Below, piece by piece: positions 52,495 through 61,253 of a DNA stretch of 64,000 nucleotides. This DNA comes from Ignavibacteriota bacterium. Its GTDB lineage: Bacteria > Bacteroidota > Ignavibacteria > Ignavibacteriales > Melioribacteraceae. A program made the translations under genes and the position numbers. The stretch lies in contig JADJWT010000001.1 in the NCBI GenBank assembly GCA_016716225.1, forward strand, positions 2,242,501 to 2,306,500, read 5' to 3'. The number at the start of each line of letters is the position of its first letter. The stretch's first letter is position 1. Below the pieces are notes generated by a model that was not told where the DNA came from, searched no databases, and worked only from the letters and a program-made list of their open reading frames with translations.

Positions 52495-53136
52495 TTGGGT
52501 CAAAAAACTAATCCAATAGGTCTAAGGGTAGGAAAAATTCGTGGTTGGGAATCGAATTGGTATGAAAGTAAAAGTTATTCTTCAAAATTAAAAGAAGATA
52601 AAGAAATTCGTAGCTACATTAAACAGAGATTAACGAAAGCTGGTGTTTCACGTATTATTATAAATAGAACTTCCAAAAATGTAATTTTAACAATTCACAC
52701 ATCAAGACCCGGTGTTGTAATTGGTAAAAGTGGAAAAGAAATTTCACAATTAGAGCAAGAACTTAAAAAAGTTATAAATAAAGAAGTAAAAGTTCAAATA
52801 AACGAAATTAAAAGACCGGAACTGGATGCGTTTTTAGTTGGTGAAAATATTGCAACTCAATTAAAAGGTAGAGTTTCTTTTAGAAGAGCAATGAAACAAG
52901 CAATTACTTCATCAATGAGAATGGGTGCAGAAGGAATTAGAGTAATGTGTTCCGGAAGATTAGGTGGAGCAGAAATGGCTCGTACAGAACAATATAAAGA
53001 AGGAAGAATTCCATTACATACAATTAGAGCTGATATTGATTATGCAACTACAACAGCTCATACAATTTATGGTGCAATTGGGGTAAAAGTTTGGATTTGT
53101 CGCGGTGAAATTTTAGGCAAAAGAGTAACCGATTAA
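52495..53136 (+). CDS. rpsC: 30S ribosomal protein S3
   Basis: S3 forms part of the mRNA entry channel. MGQKTNPIGLRVGKIRGW starts the protein; the KH domain contains PGVVIGKSGKEI (about 74-85), and the C-terminal domain ends near GVKVWICRGEILGKR. The TTG start touches the rplV stop and is preceded by AGGAGG. 213 residues is on the short side because the variable C-terminal tail is nearly absent. Confidence 0.96.
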   Translation: MGQKTNPIGLRVGKIRGWESNWYESKSYSSKLKEDKEIRSYIKQRLTKAGVSRIIINRTSKNVILTIHTSRPGVVIGKSGKEISQLEQELKKVINKEVKVQINEIKRPELDAFLVGENIATQLKGRVSFRRAMKQAITSSMRMGAEGIRVMCSGRLGGAEMARTEQYKEGRIPLHTIRADIDYATTTAHTIYGAIGVKVWICRGEILGKRVTD

Positions 53137-53157
53137 GATAACGAGGAGTTTTTATTT

Positions 53158-53574
53158 ATGTTAATGCCAAAAAGAGTAAAATTTAGAAAAGCCCAACGCG
53201 GTAAAATGAAAGGGAAAGCTACAAGAGGAGCACGTGTTGCCTTTGGTGATATGGGACTAAAAGCTCTTGAACCTGCTTGGATAACGAGCCGACAAATAGA
53301 AGCTTGTAGAATTGCAATTACAAGAAAAATGAAAAGAGATGGTAAAGTTTGGATAAAAATTTTCCCAACAAAACCAGTATCTAAAAAACCTCTTGAAACT
53401 AGAATGGGTAAAGGAAAAGCCGCTCCGGAATTTTGGGTTGCTCCTGTTGAACCTGGCAGAATTATGTTTGAAGTTGGTGGTGTAACAAAAGAGTTAGCCG
53501 TTGAAGCTCTTAGTGTTGCTGCACATAAGTTGCCAATAAAAACTAAAGTAGTTACAAGACCAGATTTCGAATAA
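53158..53574 (+). CDS. rplP: 50S ribosomal protein L16
   Basis: L16 helps place A-site tRNA. MLMPKRVKFRKAQRG and GDMGLKALEPAWITSRQIEA (split) are family signatures. 138 residues. An in-frame ATG two codons later is also possible. It follows rpsC by 21 bases with GAGG ahead. Confidence 0.96.
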   Translation: MLMPKRVKFRKAQRGKMKGKATRGARVAFGDMGLKALEPAWITSRQIEACRIAITRKMKRDGKVWIKIFPTKPVSKKPLETRMGKGKAAPEFWVAPVEPGRIMFEVGGVTKELAVEALSVAAHKLPIKTKVVTRPDFE

Positions 53575-53591
53575 TATTAAGGTAGAAAAAA

Positions 53592-53798
53592 ATGAAAATG
53601 TATGAAATTGTTGAAATGTCTGATGAAGAAATTATCAAAAGAATAAAAGAAGAAGAGTTGAATTTAGTTGATTTAAGATTTCAGCATGAATTAAAAAATT
53701 TAACAAATACTGCAAAACTTAAAACAGTAAAAAAAGATATAGCTAAAATGAAAACTCTTTTAAGAGAAAGACAACTAAAAATTTCAACAAAAAAGTAA
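53592..53798 (+). CDS. rpmC: 50S ribosomal protein L29
   Basis: A two-helix protein at the tunnel exit. MSDEEIIKRIKEEELNLVDLRF and the FQHELKNLTNTAKLK turn are typical. 68 residues, 17 bases after rplP. Confidence 0.92.
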   Translation: MKMYEIVEMSDEEIIKRIKEEELNLVDLRFQHELKNLTNTAKLKTVKKDIAKMKTLLRERQLKISTKK

Positions 53799-53824
53799 AA
53801 TAATTCGGGAGTAATTTTTAATAA

Positions 53825-54082
53825 ATGGAAAATCGTAACCTTAGAAAAACAAGAGTTGGAACAGTTGTCAGTACAAAAATGGATAAAAGCATAATTGTTG
53901 CAATGGAAAGAAAAGTTGCACATCCACTTTATAGAAAATATTATAAGAAAACTGCAAAATTTATGGCTCACGATGAAAAAAATGAATGCGGAGTTGGTGA
54001 TACTGTTAAAATAATGGAAACGAGACCATTAAGTAAATTAAAGAAATGGCGTTTAGTCGAAATTTTAGAAAAAGCTAAATAA
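53825..54082 (+). CDS. rpsQ: 30S ribosomal protein S17
   Basis: An OB-fold primary binder of 16S rRNA. RKTRVGTVVSTKMDKSIIVAM (split) and HPLYRKYYKKTAKFMAHDE are signatures. 85 residues. Last gene of the S10 group. Confidence 0.95.
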   Translation: MENRNLRKTRVGTVVSTKMDKSIIVAMERKVAHPLYRKYYKKTAKFMAHDEKNECGVGDTVKIMETRPLSKLKKWRLVEILEKAK

Positions 54083-54107
54083 GGTTTTATAGGGGATTTT
54101 ATTTCAA

Positions 54108-54476
54108 ATGGTACAAGAAGAAACAAATTTAGTGGTAGCCGATAACTCCGGTGCAAAAAAAGTTAGATGTATTAGAGTTTTAGGCGGAAGTAACAGAAGA
54201 TATGCTAGCGTTGGTGACTTAATAGTCGTTTCCGTTAAAACTGCTTTACCAAATGCAGGTGTAAAAAAAGGTGAAGTTTCCAAAGCAGTAATTGTGAGAA
54301 CAAAAAAAGAAGTAAAACGCCAAGACGGTTCTTATATCAGATTTGATGAAAATGCTGCAGTTTTGTTAAATGCACAAGATGAACCAAGAGGAACAAGAAT
54401 TTTTGGACCAGTTGCAAGAGAACTGAGGGATAAAAAATTTATGAAAATTATTTCATTAGCACCTGAAGTATTATAA
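54108..54476 (+). CDS. rplN: 50S ribosomal protein L14
   Basis: L14 forms an intersubunit bridge. MVQEETNLVVADNSGAKKVRC (split) and RFDENAAVLLNAQDEPRGTRIFGPVARELR (split) are hallmarks. 122 residues, 25 bases after rpsQ; first gene of the spc group. Confidence 0.97.
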   Translation: MVQEETNLVVADNSGAKKVRCIRVLGGSNRRYASVGDLIVVSVKTALPNAGVKKGEVSKAVIVRTKKEVKRQDGSYIRFDENAAVLLNAQDEPRGTRIFGPVARELRDKKFMKIISLAPEVL

Positions 54477-54487
54477 AGAGGATTTTA

Positions 54488-54814
54488 ATGAGAGTTAAAA
54501 AAGAAGATAATGTAATTGTAATTTCGGGAAACTTTAAGGGAAAAAGTGGTAAAATACTGAAAGTTTTTCCTAAGAAAGACAGAGTAATTGTTGAAGGTGT
54601 GAATCTAAGAAAAAGACATACTAAAGCAAATCAGAAAAACCCGCAAGGCGGAATAATTGAAAAGGAAGCTCCAATTCATTCTTCTAACGTAATGTTATTG
54701 GATCCAAAAACAAACAAGCCATCTAGAATTGGCAAAAAAATTATAATTGATGATAAAACTGGAAAGAAGAGATCAGTTCGCGTTAGTAAATCCAGTGGAG
54801 AAATGTTGTCATAA
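54488..54814 (+). CDS. rplX: 50S ribosomal protein L24
   Basis: An assembly initiator with an N-terminal KOW motif (DNVIVISGNFKGKSGKILKVFP, split) and KRHTKANQKNPQGGIIEKEAPIH (split). 108 residues, 11 bases after rplN. Confidence 0.95.
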   Translation: MRVKKEDNVIVISGNFKGKSGKILKVFPKKDRVIVEGVNLRKRHTKANQKNPQGGIIEKEAPIHSSNVMLLDPKTNKPSRIGKKIIIDDKTGKKRSVRVSKSSGEMLS

Positions 54815-54820
54815 ACAAAA

Positions 54821-55465
54821 ATGACTATTGAGAAAAAAATGGCAGAAAAAACTAAAAAAGCAACAAAAAAAGAAGCACCAAAAGAACAAGAAGCAACTGT
54901 AAAAGTTACGCCTCGTTTGCATGATAAATATAAAAATGAAATTGTTCCTTCACTTATGAAACAATTTTCATATAAAAGTATTATGCAAGTTCCAAAACTT
55001 GATAAAATTGTTATTAATATGGGTCTTGGTGACGCAGTTCAAGATTCAAAAGTATTGGATGAAGCAGTTAAGGATTTGGAAACTATTACCGGACAAAAAG
55101 CTAGTATTAGAACAGCTAAAAAAGCTATTTCTAATTTTAAGTTAAGAGAAGGAATGAAAATCGGTGCAAAAGTTACTTTGCGCAGAGATAGAATGTATGA
55201 ATTTTTGGATCGTTTAATTACCATTGCAATGCCAAGAATTAGAGATTTTAGAGGAGTTTCGGATAAATCATTTGATGGAAGAGGGAATTATACACTCGGA
55301 TTAAAAGAACAAATAATTTTTCCTGAAATAAATATTGACAAAGTAACCAGAGTTTTGGGTATGGATATTACTTTTGTTATCAAATCAGGAAATGATCAAG
55401 AATCATTTGAATTGTTGAAATCATTTGGATTTCCATTTAAGAAAAAAGAAATTAATAACGCATAA
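54821..55465 (+). CDS. rplE: 50S ribosomal protein L5 with charged N-terminal extension
   Basis: L5 binds 5S rRNA and P-site tRNA. The core starts at TPRLHDKYKNEIVPSLM (about 31) and has PKLDKIVINMGLGDA and PRIRDFRGVS. The first 30 residues are a Lys/Glu/Ala-rich tail absent from most L5 proteins; a second in-frame ATG at 54839 would shorten it by 6. 214 residues in all. Confidence 0.95.
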   Translation: MTIEKKMAEKTKKATKKEAPKEQEATVKVTPRLHDKYKNEIVPSLMKQFSYKSIMQVPKLDKIVINMGLGDAVQDSKVLDEAVKDLETITGQKASIRTAKKAISNFKLREGMKIGAKVTLRRDRMYEFLDRLITIAMPRIRDFRGVSDKSFDGRGNYTLGLKEQIIFPEINIDKVTRVLGMDITFVIKSGNDQESFELLKSFGFPFKKKEINNA

Positions 55466-55478
55466 TTAGGGAAATTTT

Positions 55479-55748
55479 ATGGCAAGAAAAGGTCTATTAG
55501 CCAGAGAAGAAAAACGCAGAAAATTAGTCGAAAAATATGCAGCATTACGTAAAGAATTAAAAGAAAAAGGAGAATGGGATGAATTACAAAAACTCCCAAG
55601 AAATTCTTCTAAAATTAGATTAAGAAACAGATGTGTTATAACTGGCAGACCAAGAGCATATTCAAGAAAATTCGGTATTTCAAGATTAGTATTTAGGGAA
55701 ATGGCTCTTAAAGGTGAAATTCCCGGAATTAAAAAAGCTAGCTGGTAA
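55479..55748 (+). CDS. rpsN: 30S ribosomal protein S14 (zinc-free type)
   Basis: The long 89-residue S14 form, with KLPRNSSKIRLRNRCVITGRPRA (split) and the C-terminal YSRKFGISRLVFREMALKGEIPG (split). Only one cysteine is present and no CxxC pairs, so it is the zinc-independent version. 13 bases after rplE. Confidence 0.95.
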   Translation: MARKGLLAREEKRRKLVEKYAALRKELKEKGEWDELQKLPRNSSKIRLRNRCVITGRPRAYSRKFGISRLVFREMALKGEIPGIKKASW

Positions 55749-55766
55749 AAGGAGGAGATAAATTTA

Positions 55767-56162
55767 ATGGCAGTTACAGATCCGATTTCAGATTTTTTGA
55801 CAAGAGTTAGAAACGCAATTAGTGCTAAAAAGAAATTTGTTGATATTCCTTCTTCTAAAATGAAAGTCAGAATGAGTGAAATCCTTAAAGAAGCAAATTT
55901 TATTAAAGATTTTAATGTTGTTGAAGATAATAAGCAAAATATATTAAGAATTCATTTGAAATATAGTAACGGACAATCTTCAATAACCGGATTGAAAAAA
56001 ATTAGTACACCAGGTTTAAGAACATATTGTGATCATGATAGTATTCCTAGAGTTCTTAATGGATTAGGCTTAGCAATTATTTCTACTTCAAAAGGATTAC
56101 TTTCTGATAAACAAGCTAAGAAAGAATCTATTGGCGGCGAAGTAATTTGTCATATTTGGTAA
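55767..56162 (+). CDS. rpsH: 30S ribosomal protein S8
   Basis: S8 binds the central domain of 16S rRNA and, in E. coli, represses the spc operon. MAVTDPISDFLTRVRNAI and the C-terminal GLAIISTSKGLLSDKQAKKE (split) with GGEVICHIW are signatures. 131 residues, AGGAGG ahead of the ATG. Confidence 0.96.
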   Translation: MAVTDPISDFLTRVRNAISAKKKFVDIPSSKMKVRMSEILKEANFIKDFNVVEDNKQNILRIHLKYSNGQSSITGLKKISTPGLRTYCDHDSIPRVLNGLGLAIISTSKGLLSDKQAKKESIGGEVICHIW

Positions 56163-56183
56163 TTTAAGTTACGGAGAATAAAA

Positions 56184-56720
56184 GTGTCAAGAATTGGTAA
56201 AAAACCAATAAATATTGCAAATATTGAATTTACACAAAAAGGAAATTCAGTAAAAATTAAAGGTAAATTAGGCGAGCTTGAAAAATCTTTTCATCCAAAT
56301 ATTAAAATTAATGTTGAAGGTTCTGAAGTTCTCGTAACTAGACCAAATGATTTAAGGGAAAATAGAGCTTTACACGGTTTAACAAGAGCTCTAATTAATA
56401 ATATGGTTGAAGGAGTTTCTCAAGGTTTTTCTAAAACTTTGGATATTGTTGGCGTAGGTTATAAAGCCGAACAAAAAGAAAGTAATATACTTTTTACAAT
56501 TGGCTATTCGCATCCAATATTTTTTATGCCTCCGGATGGAATTAAATTGGAAGTTGTAACTCCAACTCAAATTAAAATCTCCGGTTGTGATAAAGAATTG
56601 GTAGGACAAATTGCAGCAAAAATTAGATCAATTAGGAAACCAGAACCATATAAAGGTAAAGGTATAAAATATTCTAACGAAACAATAATTCGTAAAGCTG
56701 GCAAGACAGCTGGTAAATAG
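56184..56720 (+). CDS. rplF: 50S ribosomal protein L6
   Basis: L6 lies near the factor-binding site. MSRIGKKPINI and the C-terminal IRKPEPYKGKGIKYSNETIIRKAGK (split) are hallmarks. 178 residues with a GTG start, 21 bases after rpsH. Confidence 0.96.
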   Translation: MSRIGKKPINIANIEFTQKGNSVKIKGKLGELEKSFHPNIKINVEGSEVLVTRPNDLRENRALHGLTRALINNMVEGVSQGFSKTLDIVGVGYKAEQKESNILFTIGYSHPIFFMPPDGIKLEVVTPTQIKISGCDKELVGQIAAKIRSIRKPEPYKGKGIKYSNETIIRKAGKTAGK

Positions 56721-56737
56721 GGTTTGGGAATTTAAAA

Positions 56738-57091
56738 ATGAAAGAAAAAAGATTAAAAAATAAAATTAGAGTTAGTAAAAAAATTTCTGGAACTTCAGAA
56801 AGACCAAGAATTGCTGTTTTTAGAAGTTTGAATCAAATATATGCGCAAGTAATTGATGATGTGAATAAAACAACATTAGTAGCTGCTTCATCCTTATCAA
56901 AGGATATTCAAGCTGAAATAAAAGATACAAAAACTAAAATTGCTAAAAGTAAATTAGTTGGTAAATTATTGGCAAAAAAAGCTGTTGAAAAAGGAATAAG
57001 TTCAGTTGTATTTGATAGATCTGGTTATAGATATCATGGTAGAGTTCAAGCTATTGCCGAAGGAGCAAGAGAAGGCGGATTGAAATTTTAA
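56738..57091 (+). CDS. rplR: 50S ribosomal protein L18
   Basis: L18 binds 5S rRNA. RPRIAVFRSLNQIYAQVIDD and the C-terminal FDRSGYRYHGRVQAIAEGAREGGL (split) are conserved. 117 residues. A tRNA gene starts 4 bases after its stop, which is unusual. Confidence 0.96.
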   Translation: MKEKRLKNKIRVSKKISGTSERPRIAVFRSLNQIYAQVIDDVNKTTLVAASSLSKDIQAEIKDTKTKIAKSKLVGKLLAKKAVEKGISSVVFDRSGYRYHGRVQAIAEGAREGGLKF

Positions 57092-57095
57092 TTAG

Positions 57096-57166
57096 TGCCG
57101 GATCGTCTAATGGTAGGACAACGGTCTTTGACGCCGTCTGTAGAGGTTCGAGTCCTCTTCCGGCAA
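57096..57166 (+). tRNA. tRNA-Gln (anticodon UUG) inside the spc operon
   Basis: The acceptor TGCCGGA pairs with TCCGGCA, the anticodon stem is ACGGT/GCCGT with TTG at 57128-57130, and the T arm is AGAGG/CCTCT. It lies on the coding strand between rplR and rpsE, with 4 bases before and 28 after, so it must be cut from the ribosomal-protein message. CCA is not encoded. Confidence 0.95.
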
Positions 57167-57194
57167 CAAAATATTGTAATTAAGGAGTATAAAA

Positions 57195-57701
57195 TTGAAG
57201 CATAGAAAAGTAAGTGGATTAGAAGGATTAAAAGAAAAAGTAGTTCACATAAATCGTGTCGCAAAAGTTGTAAAAGGCGGTAGAAGATTTAGCTTTAATG
57301 CTATTGTTGTAGTTGGTGATGGCGATGGTCATGTTGGAATTGGTCTTGGCAAAGCAAACGAAGTTACAGATGCAATTTCAAAAGGAATTGACGATGCAAA
57401 GAAAAATGTTTATAGAGTTTCACTTCATAAAGGAACAATTCCACACACAATTATTGGAAAATATGGCGCTGGAAAAGTTTTACTAAAACCGGCATCTCCG
57501 GGTACCGGACTAATTGCTGGCGGTGGAGTAAGAGCAGTTTTAGAAATGGCCGGCGCACAAGATATGTTAACTAAATCATTAGGGTCAAGCAATCCTCACA
57601 ACCAGGTAAAAGCAACTCTACACGGATTGTTAAATTTAATTGATGCAAGAACAATGGCTGCAAAAAGAAATATGGAAATTAATCAGTTATTTACTGTTTA
57701 A
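57195..57701 (+). CDS. rpsE: 30S ribosomal protein S5
   Basis: S5 helps unwind mRNA and maintain accuracy. LKEKVVHINRVAKVVKGGRRF (split), GDGDGHVGIGLGKANEV and the C-terminal SLGSSNPHNQVKATLHGL are typical. The TTG start has AAGGAG 8 bases ahead. 168 residues. Confidence 0.96.
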   Translation: MKHRKVSGLEGLKEKVVHINRVAKVVKGGRRFSFNAIVVVGDGDGHVGIGLGKANEVTDAISKGIDDAKKNVYRVSLHKGTIPHTIIGKYGAGKVLLKPASPGTGLIAGGGVRAVLEMAGAQDMLTKSLGSSNPHNQVKATLHGLLNLIDARTMAAKRNMEINQLFTV

Positions 57702-57716
57702 TGAGGAAATAGATTA

Positions 57717-57899
57717 ATGAAATTAAAAATTACACAGACAAAAAGTGTTATCGATCGTCCGAAAGATCAGAAACTAACAATTAAAGCTTTAGGATTAGGT
57801 AGACCAAATTATACCAAAATTCATAAAGATACACCTCAGATTAGAGGAATGGTAAATAAAGTTCATCATTTAGTAAAGTTTGAAGAAATAGAAGACTAA
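57717..57899 (+). CDS. rpmD: 50S ribosomal protein L30
   Basis: A 60-residue protein with LKITQTKSVIDRPKDQKLTIKALGLGR (split) and a C-terminal GMVNKVHHLVKFEEI strand. It lies between rpsE and rplO in the standard spc order. Confidence 0.94.
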   Translation: MKLKITQTKSVIDRPKDQKLTIKALGLGRPNYTKIHKDTPQIRGMVNKVHHLVKFEEIED

Positions 57900-57908
57900 G
57901 GATTTATA

Positions 57909-58370
57909 ATGGATATTTTAAGTAATCTTAAATATGCTGAAGGTTCAGTTAAAAAAAGAAAAAGAATTGGTCGCGGTGAAGGAAGCGGACACGGCGGAAC
58001 AGCTACTAAAGGTATGAATGGACAAAAATCTCGTTCGGGTCATAAATTTAGAGCATGGTTTGAAGGCGGTCAAATGCCTTTACAAAGACGTGTTCCTAAA
58101 AGAGGATTTAAGAATATATTTAAAATTTATTATCAACCAATAAATGTTGATGTTTTACAAAAATTATTTGATGCTAAAAAAATTAATGACTCGGTAAATG
58201 CAGAAATCCTACATCAATATGGATTAATTAAAAATTTAAATGAACCATTTAAAATTTTAGGAAATGGTCAAATTACAGCAAAATTAAATGTTGAAGCTAA
58301 ATATTTTAGCAAATCGGCAAAAGAAAAAATTGAAGCTGCTGGTGGAAAACTAAACGAGATTAAAGATTAA
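57909..58370 (+). CDS. rplO: 50S ribosomal protein L15
   Basis: RIGRGEGSGHGGTATKGMNGQKSRSGHK (split, about 19-46) is the long Gly-rich rRNA-binding tail, followed by FEGGQMPLQRRVPKRGF. 153 residues. Its stop shares the A of TAATG with the secY start, so the two are coupled. Confidence 0.95.
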   Translation: MDILSNLKYAEGSVKKRKRIGRGEGSGHGGTATKGMNGQKSRSGHKFRAWFEGGQMPLQRRVPKRGFKNIFKIYYQPINVDVLQKLFDAKKINDSVNAEILHQYGLIKNLNEPFKILGNGQITAKLNVEAKYFSKSAKEKIEAAGGKLNEIKD

Positions 58371-59707
58371 TGGGCAGAATTCAGGATACTTTTAGAAACA
58401 TATTTAAAATTCATGAGCTTAGAGATAGAATTCTCTATACTTTAGGATTGTTAATTATTGTTAGAGTTGGCGCACACATTACGCTGCCGGGTATTGATTC
58501 TTATTTATTAGCTGAAGCAATGGCAAACAAAACTTCAGATAATCTATTGGGTTTGTATGATATGTTTGCTGGTGGTGCTTTCTCCAATGCAGCAATTTTT
58601 GCGTTGGGTATTATGCCCTATATTTCAGCATCAATTATAATTCAATTAGGCGGGGCAGTAATTCCTTACTTCCAAAAATTACAAAAGGAAGGAGAAGAAG
58701 GTAGAAAAAAAATTACTCAGCTCACAAGATACGGAACTGTATTAATTTCCTTATTCCAATCATTAGGAATTGTTACCGGCGTTATAATGAATTTATCATT
58801 CAATGGAGTTTCGGTTGTTCCAGAGGAAGTTAGAGGTTTTGGATTTGTAGTTTCTTCAGTTATTATCTTAGTAGCCGGTACTATTTTTATGATGTGGATG
58901 GGTGAACAAATTACTGAAAAAGGAATTGGAAATGGTATCTCATTGATTATTTTCATAAATATTATAAATAGACTACCTTTTGCCATTTTAGATGAAATTA
59001 GATTGATTAGCTCGGGAACTAGAAATATAATTGTCGAAATAGCAATAATAGTTTTTATGGTTTTTATAATTGCTGGAATTGTTTTAGTTACACAAGGAAC
59101 AAGAAGAATTCCGGTTCAGTACGCAAAAAGAGTTGTTGGAAGAAAAGTTTATGGTGGTGTTACTCAGTATATTCCTCTTAGAGTAAATACTGCTGGTGTT
59201 ATGCCAATTATTTTTGCTCAGGCAATAATGTTCATTCCTAGTACAATTTTATCATTCTTTCCGGATAATGAATTTATTCAAAGTATTGTTGAGTATTTTA
59301 ATTATACATCTTTTACATATTCATTCTTTTATGCAATTATAATTGTGTTCTTTACATATTTTTATACTGCAATTGCATTTAATCCCCAAGAAGTTGCAGA
59401 AACTATGAAAAAACAAGGTGGATTTGTACCGGGAATTAGACCTGGAAAACAAACTTCGGAATTTATTGATAATATTTTAACAAAGATTACTTTACCTGGA
59501 TCAATATTTTTAGCAATTATTGCAATTTTACCAGCATTTATTTCTAAATTGGGTGTTTCGGGAAATTTTGCATCATTCTTTGGTGGTACAAGTTTATTAA
59601 TTATGGTTGGTGTGGCATTAGATACATTACAGCAAATTGAATCACATCTCTTAATGCGGCATTATGATGGTTTTATGAAGTCGGGAAAAATTAAAGGTAG
59701 AAGGTAA
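58370..59707 (+). CDS. secY: Preprotein translocase subunit SecY
   Basis: The protein-conducting channel with ten membrane spans in 445 residues. GIMPYISASIIIQL (about 83-96) is the signature of TM2, GIGNGISLIIFINI lies in TM4, and the C-terminal loops (GIRPGKQTSEFI, RHYDGFMKSGKIKGRR) contact the ribosome and SecA. It works with secE in this window. The adk gene that often follows secY is absent; map comes next. Confidence 0.97.
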   Translation: MGRIQDTFRNIFKIHELRDRILYTLGLLIIVRVGAHITLPGIDSYLLAEAMANKTSDNLLGLYDMFAGGAFSNAAIFALGIMPYISASIIIQLGGAVIPYFQKLQKEGEEGRKKITQLTRYGTVLISLFQSLGIVTGVIMNLSFNGVSVVPEEVRGFGFVVSSVIILVAGTIFMMWMGEQITEKGIGNGISLIIFINIINRLPFAILDEIRLISSGTRNIIVEIAIIVFMVFIIAGIVLVTQGTRRIPVQYAKRVVGRKVYGGVTQYIPLRVNTAGVMPIIFAQAIMFIPSTILSFFPDNEFIQSIVEYFNYTSFTYSFFYAIIIVFFTYFYTAIAFNPQEVAETMKKQGGFVPGIRPGKQTSEFIDNILTKITLPGSIFLAIIAILPAFISKLGVSGNFASFFGGTSLLIMVGVALDTLQQIESHLLMRHYDGFMKSGKIKGRR

Positions 59708-59716
59708 TTACTTTTT

Positions 59717-60478
59717 GTGATTTTAATTAAAAGTAAAAAAGAAATAGATTTAATAAGAGAAAGTTCAAGATTAGTTGCTGAAACATTACAATTAGTAAAA
59801 AGTTATTCTAAAGTTGGTATAACAACTTTAGAATTAGATAAAATTGCGGAAGATTATATTTTAAGTAATGATGCGATTCCGGCATTTAAAGGATATTCAC
59901 AAGCTGGATCAATAGATTTTCCCGGAACAATTTGTTCTTCACTTAATGAAGAAGTAGTTCACGGAATACCAAGTAATAGAGTTTTAAGTGAAGGTGATAT
60001 ACTTTCAATTGATGTTGGTGTTCAGAAAAATGGATATTTTGGAGATGCAGCTTTATCAGTTGCAATAGGCAAAGTTTCAGATGAAAATAAATCTTTGCTT
60101 GAAATTACTGAAAAATCTCTATACGTTGGAATTGAACAAGCAAGAGAAAATAATAGAGTTGGTGATATTTCTTCGGCAATTCAAGAGTATGTAGTGAAAA
60201 ATGGATTTTCAGTTGTTAGAGATCTTTGTGGACATGGTGTTGGAAAATATTTGCATGAAGATCCGCAAATTCCAAATTTTGGAAAAGCTAATAGTGGTGC
60301 AAAAATAAAAAGCGGAATGACTTTTGCAATTGAGCCAATGATAAATGTTGGTAACTTTGATGTAAGAGTTAAATCAGATGGTTGGACAGTTGTAACAAAA
60401 GATGGTAAAGCATCTGCTCACTTTGAGCATACTATTGCAATTATAAATGGATTTCCAGAAATATTATCAGTGTGTTAA
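59717..60478 (+). CDS. map: Methionine aminopeptidase, type I
   Basis: Removes the initiator methionine. The five metal ligands can be assigned: Asp in SIDVGVQ, Asp in GDAAL, His in CGHGVGKYLH, Glu in FAIEPM and Glu in HFEHTIAI. 253 residues, a GTG start, 9 bases after secY. The stop overlaps the infA start as TAATG. Confidence 0.96.
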   Translation: MILIKSKKEIDLIRESSRLVAETLQLVKSYSKVGITTLELDKIAEDYILSNDAIPAFKGYSQAGSIDFPGTICSSLNEEVVHGIPSNRVLSEGDILSIDVGVQKNGYFGDAALSVAIGKVSDENKSLLEITEKSLYVGIEQARENNRVGDISSAIQEYVVKNGFSVVRDLCGHGVGKYLHEDPQIPNFGKANSGAKIKSGMTFAIEPMINVGNFDVRVKSDGWTVVTKDGKASAHFEHTIAIINGFPEILSVC

Positions 60479-60696
60479 TGGCAAAACAAGATTCAATAAA
60501 AGTAGATGGAATAATTACAGAAACATTGCCAAATGCTCATTTCAAAGTGAAATTAGAAAATGGTCATGAAATATTAGCACATATTTCCGGTAAAATGAGA
60601 ATGCATTTTATAAAAATATTAGTTGGTGATAAAGTTGCAATTGAATTATCACCATATGATTTGAACAAGGGCAGAATAACATATAGGTATAAATAA
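60478..60696 (+). CDS. infA: Translation initiation factor IF-1
   Basis: A 72-residue OB-fold protein that occupies the A site during initiation. KVDGIITETLPNAHFKVKLENGHEILAHISGKMR (split) is characteristic. The frame opens at a GTG at 60472, but the ATG at 60478, coupled to the map stop, gives the standard start MAKQDSIK. Confidence 0.95.
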   Translation: MAKQDSIKVDGIITETLPNAHFKVKLENGHEILAHISGKMRMHFIKILVGDKVAIELSPYDLNKGRITYRYK

Positions 60697-60706
60697 CGGA
60701 GCTATA

Positions 60707-60820
60707 ATGAAAGTTCGAGCATCTGTAAAGAAAATGTGCGATAATTGTAAAATTATTAAAAGAAACGGATCAGTAAGAGTAATCTGCAAGAATCCAAAAC
60801 ATAAACAACGTCAAGGTTAA
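60707..60820 (+). CDS. rpmJ: 50S ribosomal protein L36 (zinc-binding type)
   Basis: A 37-residue protein, MKVRASVKKMCDNCKIIKRN then GSVRVICKNPKHKQRQG. The zinc ligands C11, C14, C27 and H32 are all present, so it is the zinc-containing form, unlike the zinc-free S14, L33 and S4 in this window. CGGAG lies ahead of the ATG. Confidence 0.94.
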   Translation: MKVRASVKKMCDNCKIIKRNGSVRVICKNPKHKQRQG

Positions 60821-60843
60821 ACCAAATTTAGGAGATAAATAGT

Positions 60844-61224
60844 TTGGCTCGAATCGCAGGAATTGATTTACCAAAACAGAAAAAAACTTTTATAGGGTTG
60901 ACTTATATTTACGGGATTGGTCGTCATACTTCTATGCAAATTTTAGAAAAAGCGAAAGTAGACCCACATAAGAGAATTGCTGAATTAACTGAAGAAGAAG
61001 TTGCCAAAATTAGAGCAATTATGACAGCTGATTTAAAAGTTGAAGGTGCTTTAAGAAGTGAAGTTCAGCAGAATATTAAAAGACTTATGGATATTGGGAC
61101 CTATCGTGGAATTAGGCACAGAAAAGGTTTACCGGTAAGAGGACAAAGAACAAAAACCAATTCTAGAACTAGAAAAGGTAAGAAAAGAACCGTTGCGGGT
61201 AAAAAGAAACCAGGTCTCAAGTAA
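60844..61224 (+). CDS. rpsM: 30S ribosomal protein S13
   Basis: S13 contacts P-site tRNA from the 30S head. RIAGIDLPKQKKTFIGLTYIYGIG (split) and the C-terminal RGLPVRGQRTKTNSRTRKG-type basic tail are typical. The TTG start has AGGAGA ahead. 126 residues; first gene of the alpha operon proper. Confidence 0.96.
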   Translation: MARIAGIDLPKQKKTFIGLTYIYGIGRHTSMQILEKAKVDPHKRIAELTEEEVAKIRAIMTADLKVEGALRSEVQQNIKRLMDIGTYRGIRHRKGLPVRGQRTKTNSRTRKGKKRTVAGKKKPGLK

Positions 61225-61253
61225 TATAAATTAAATTTTTAAGGAGTTTTATC

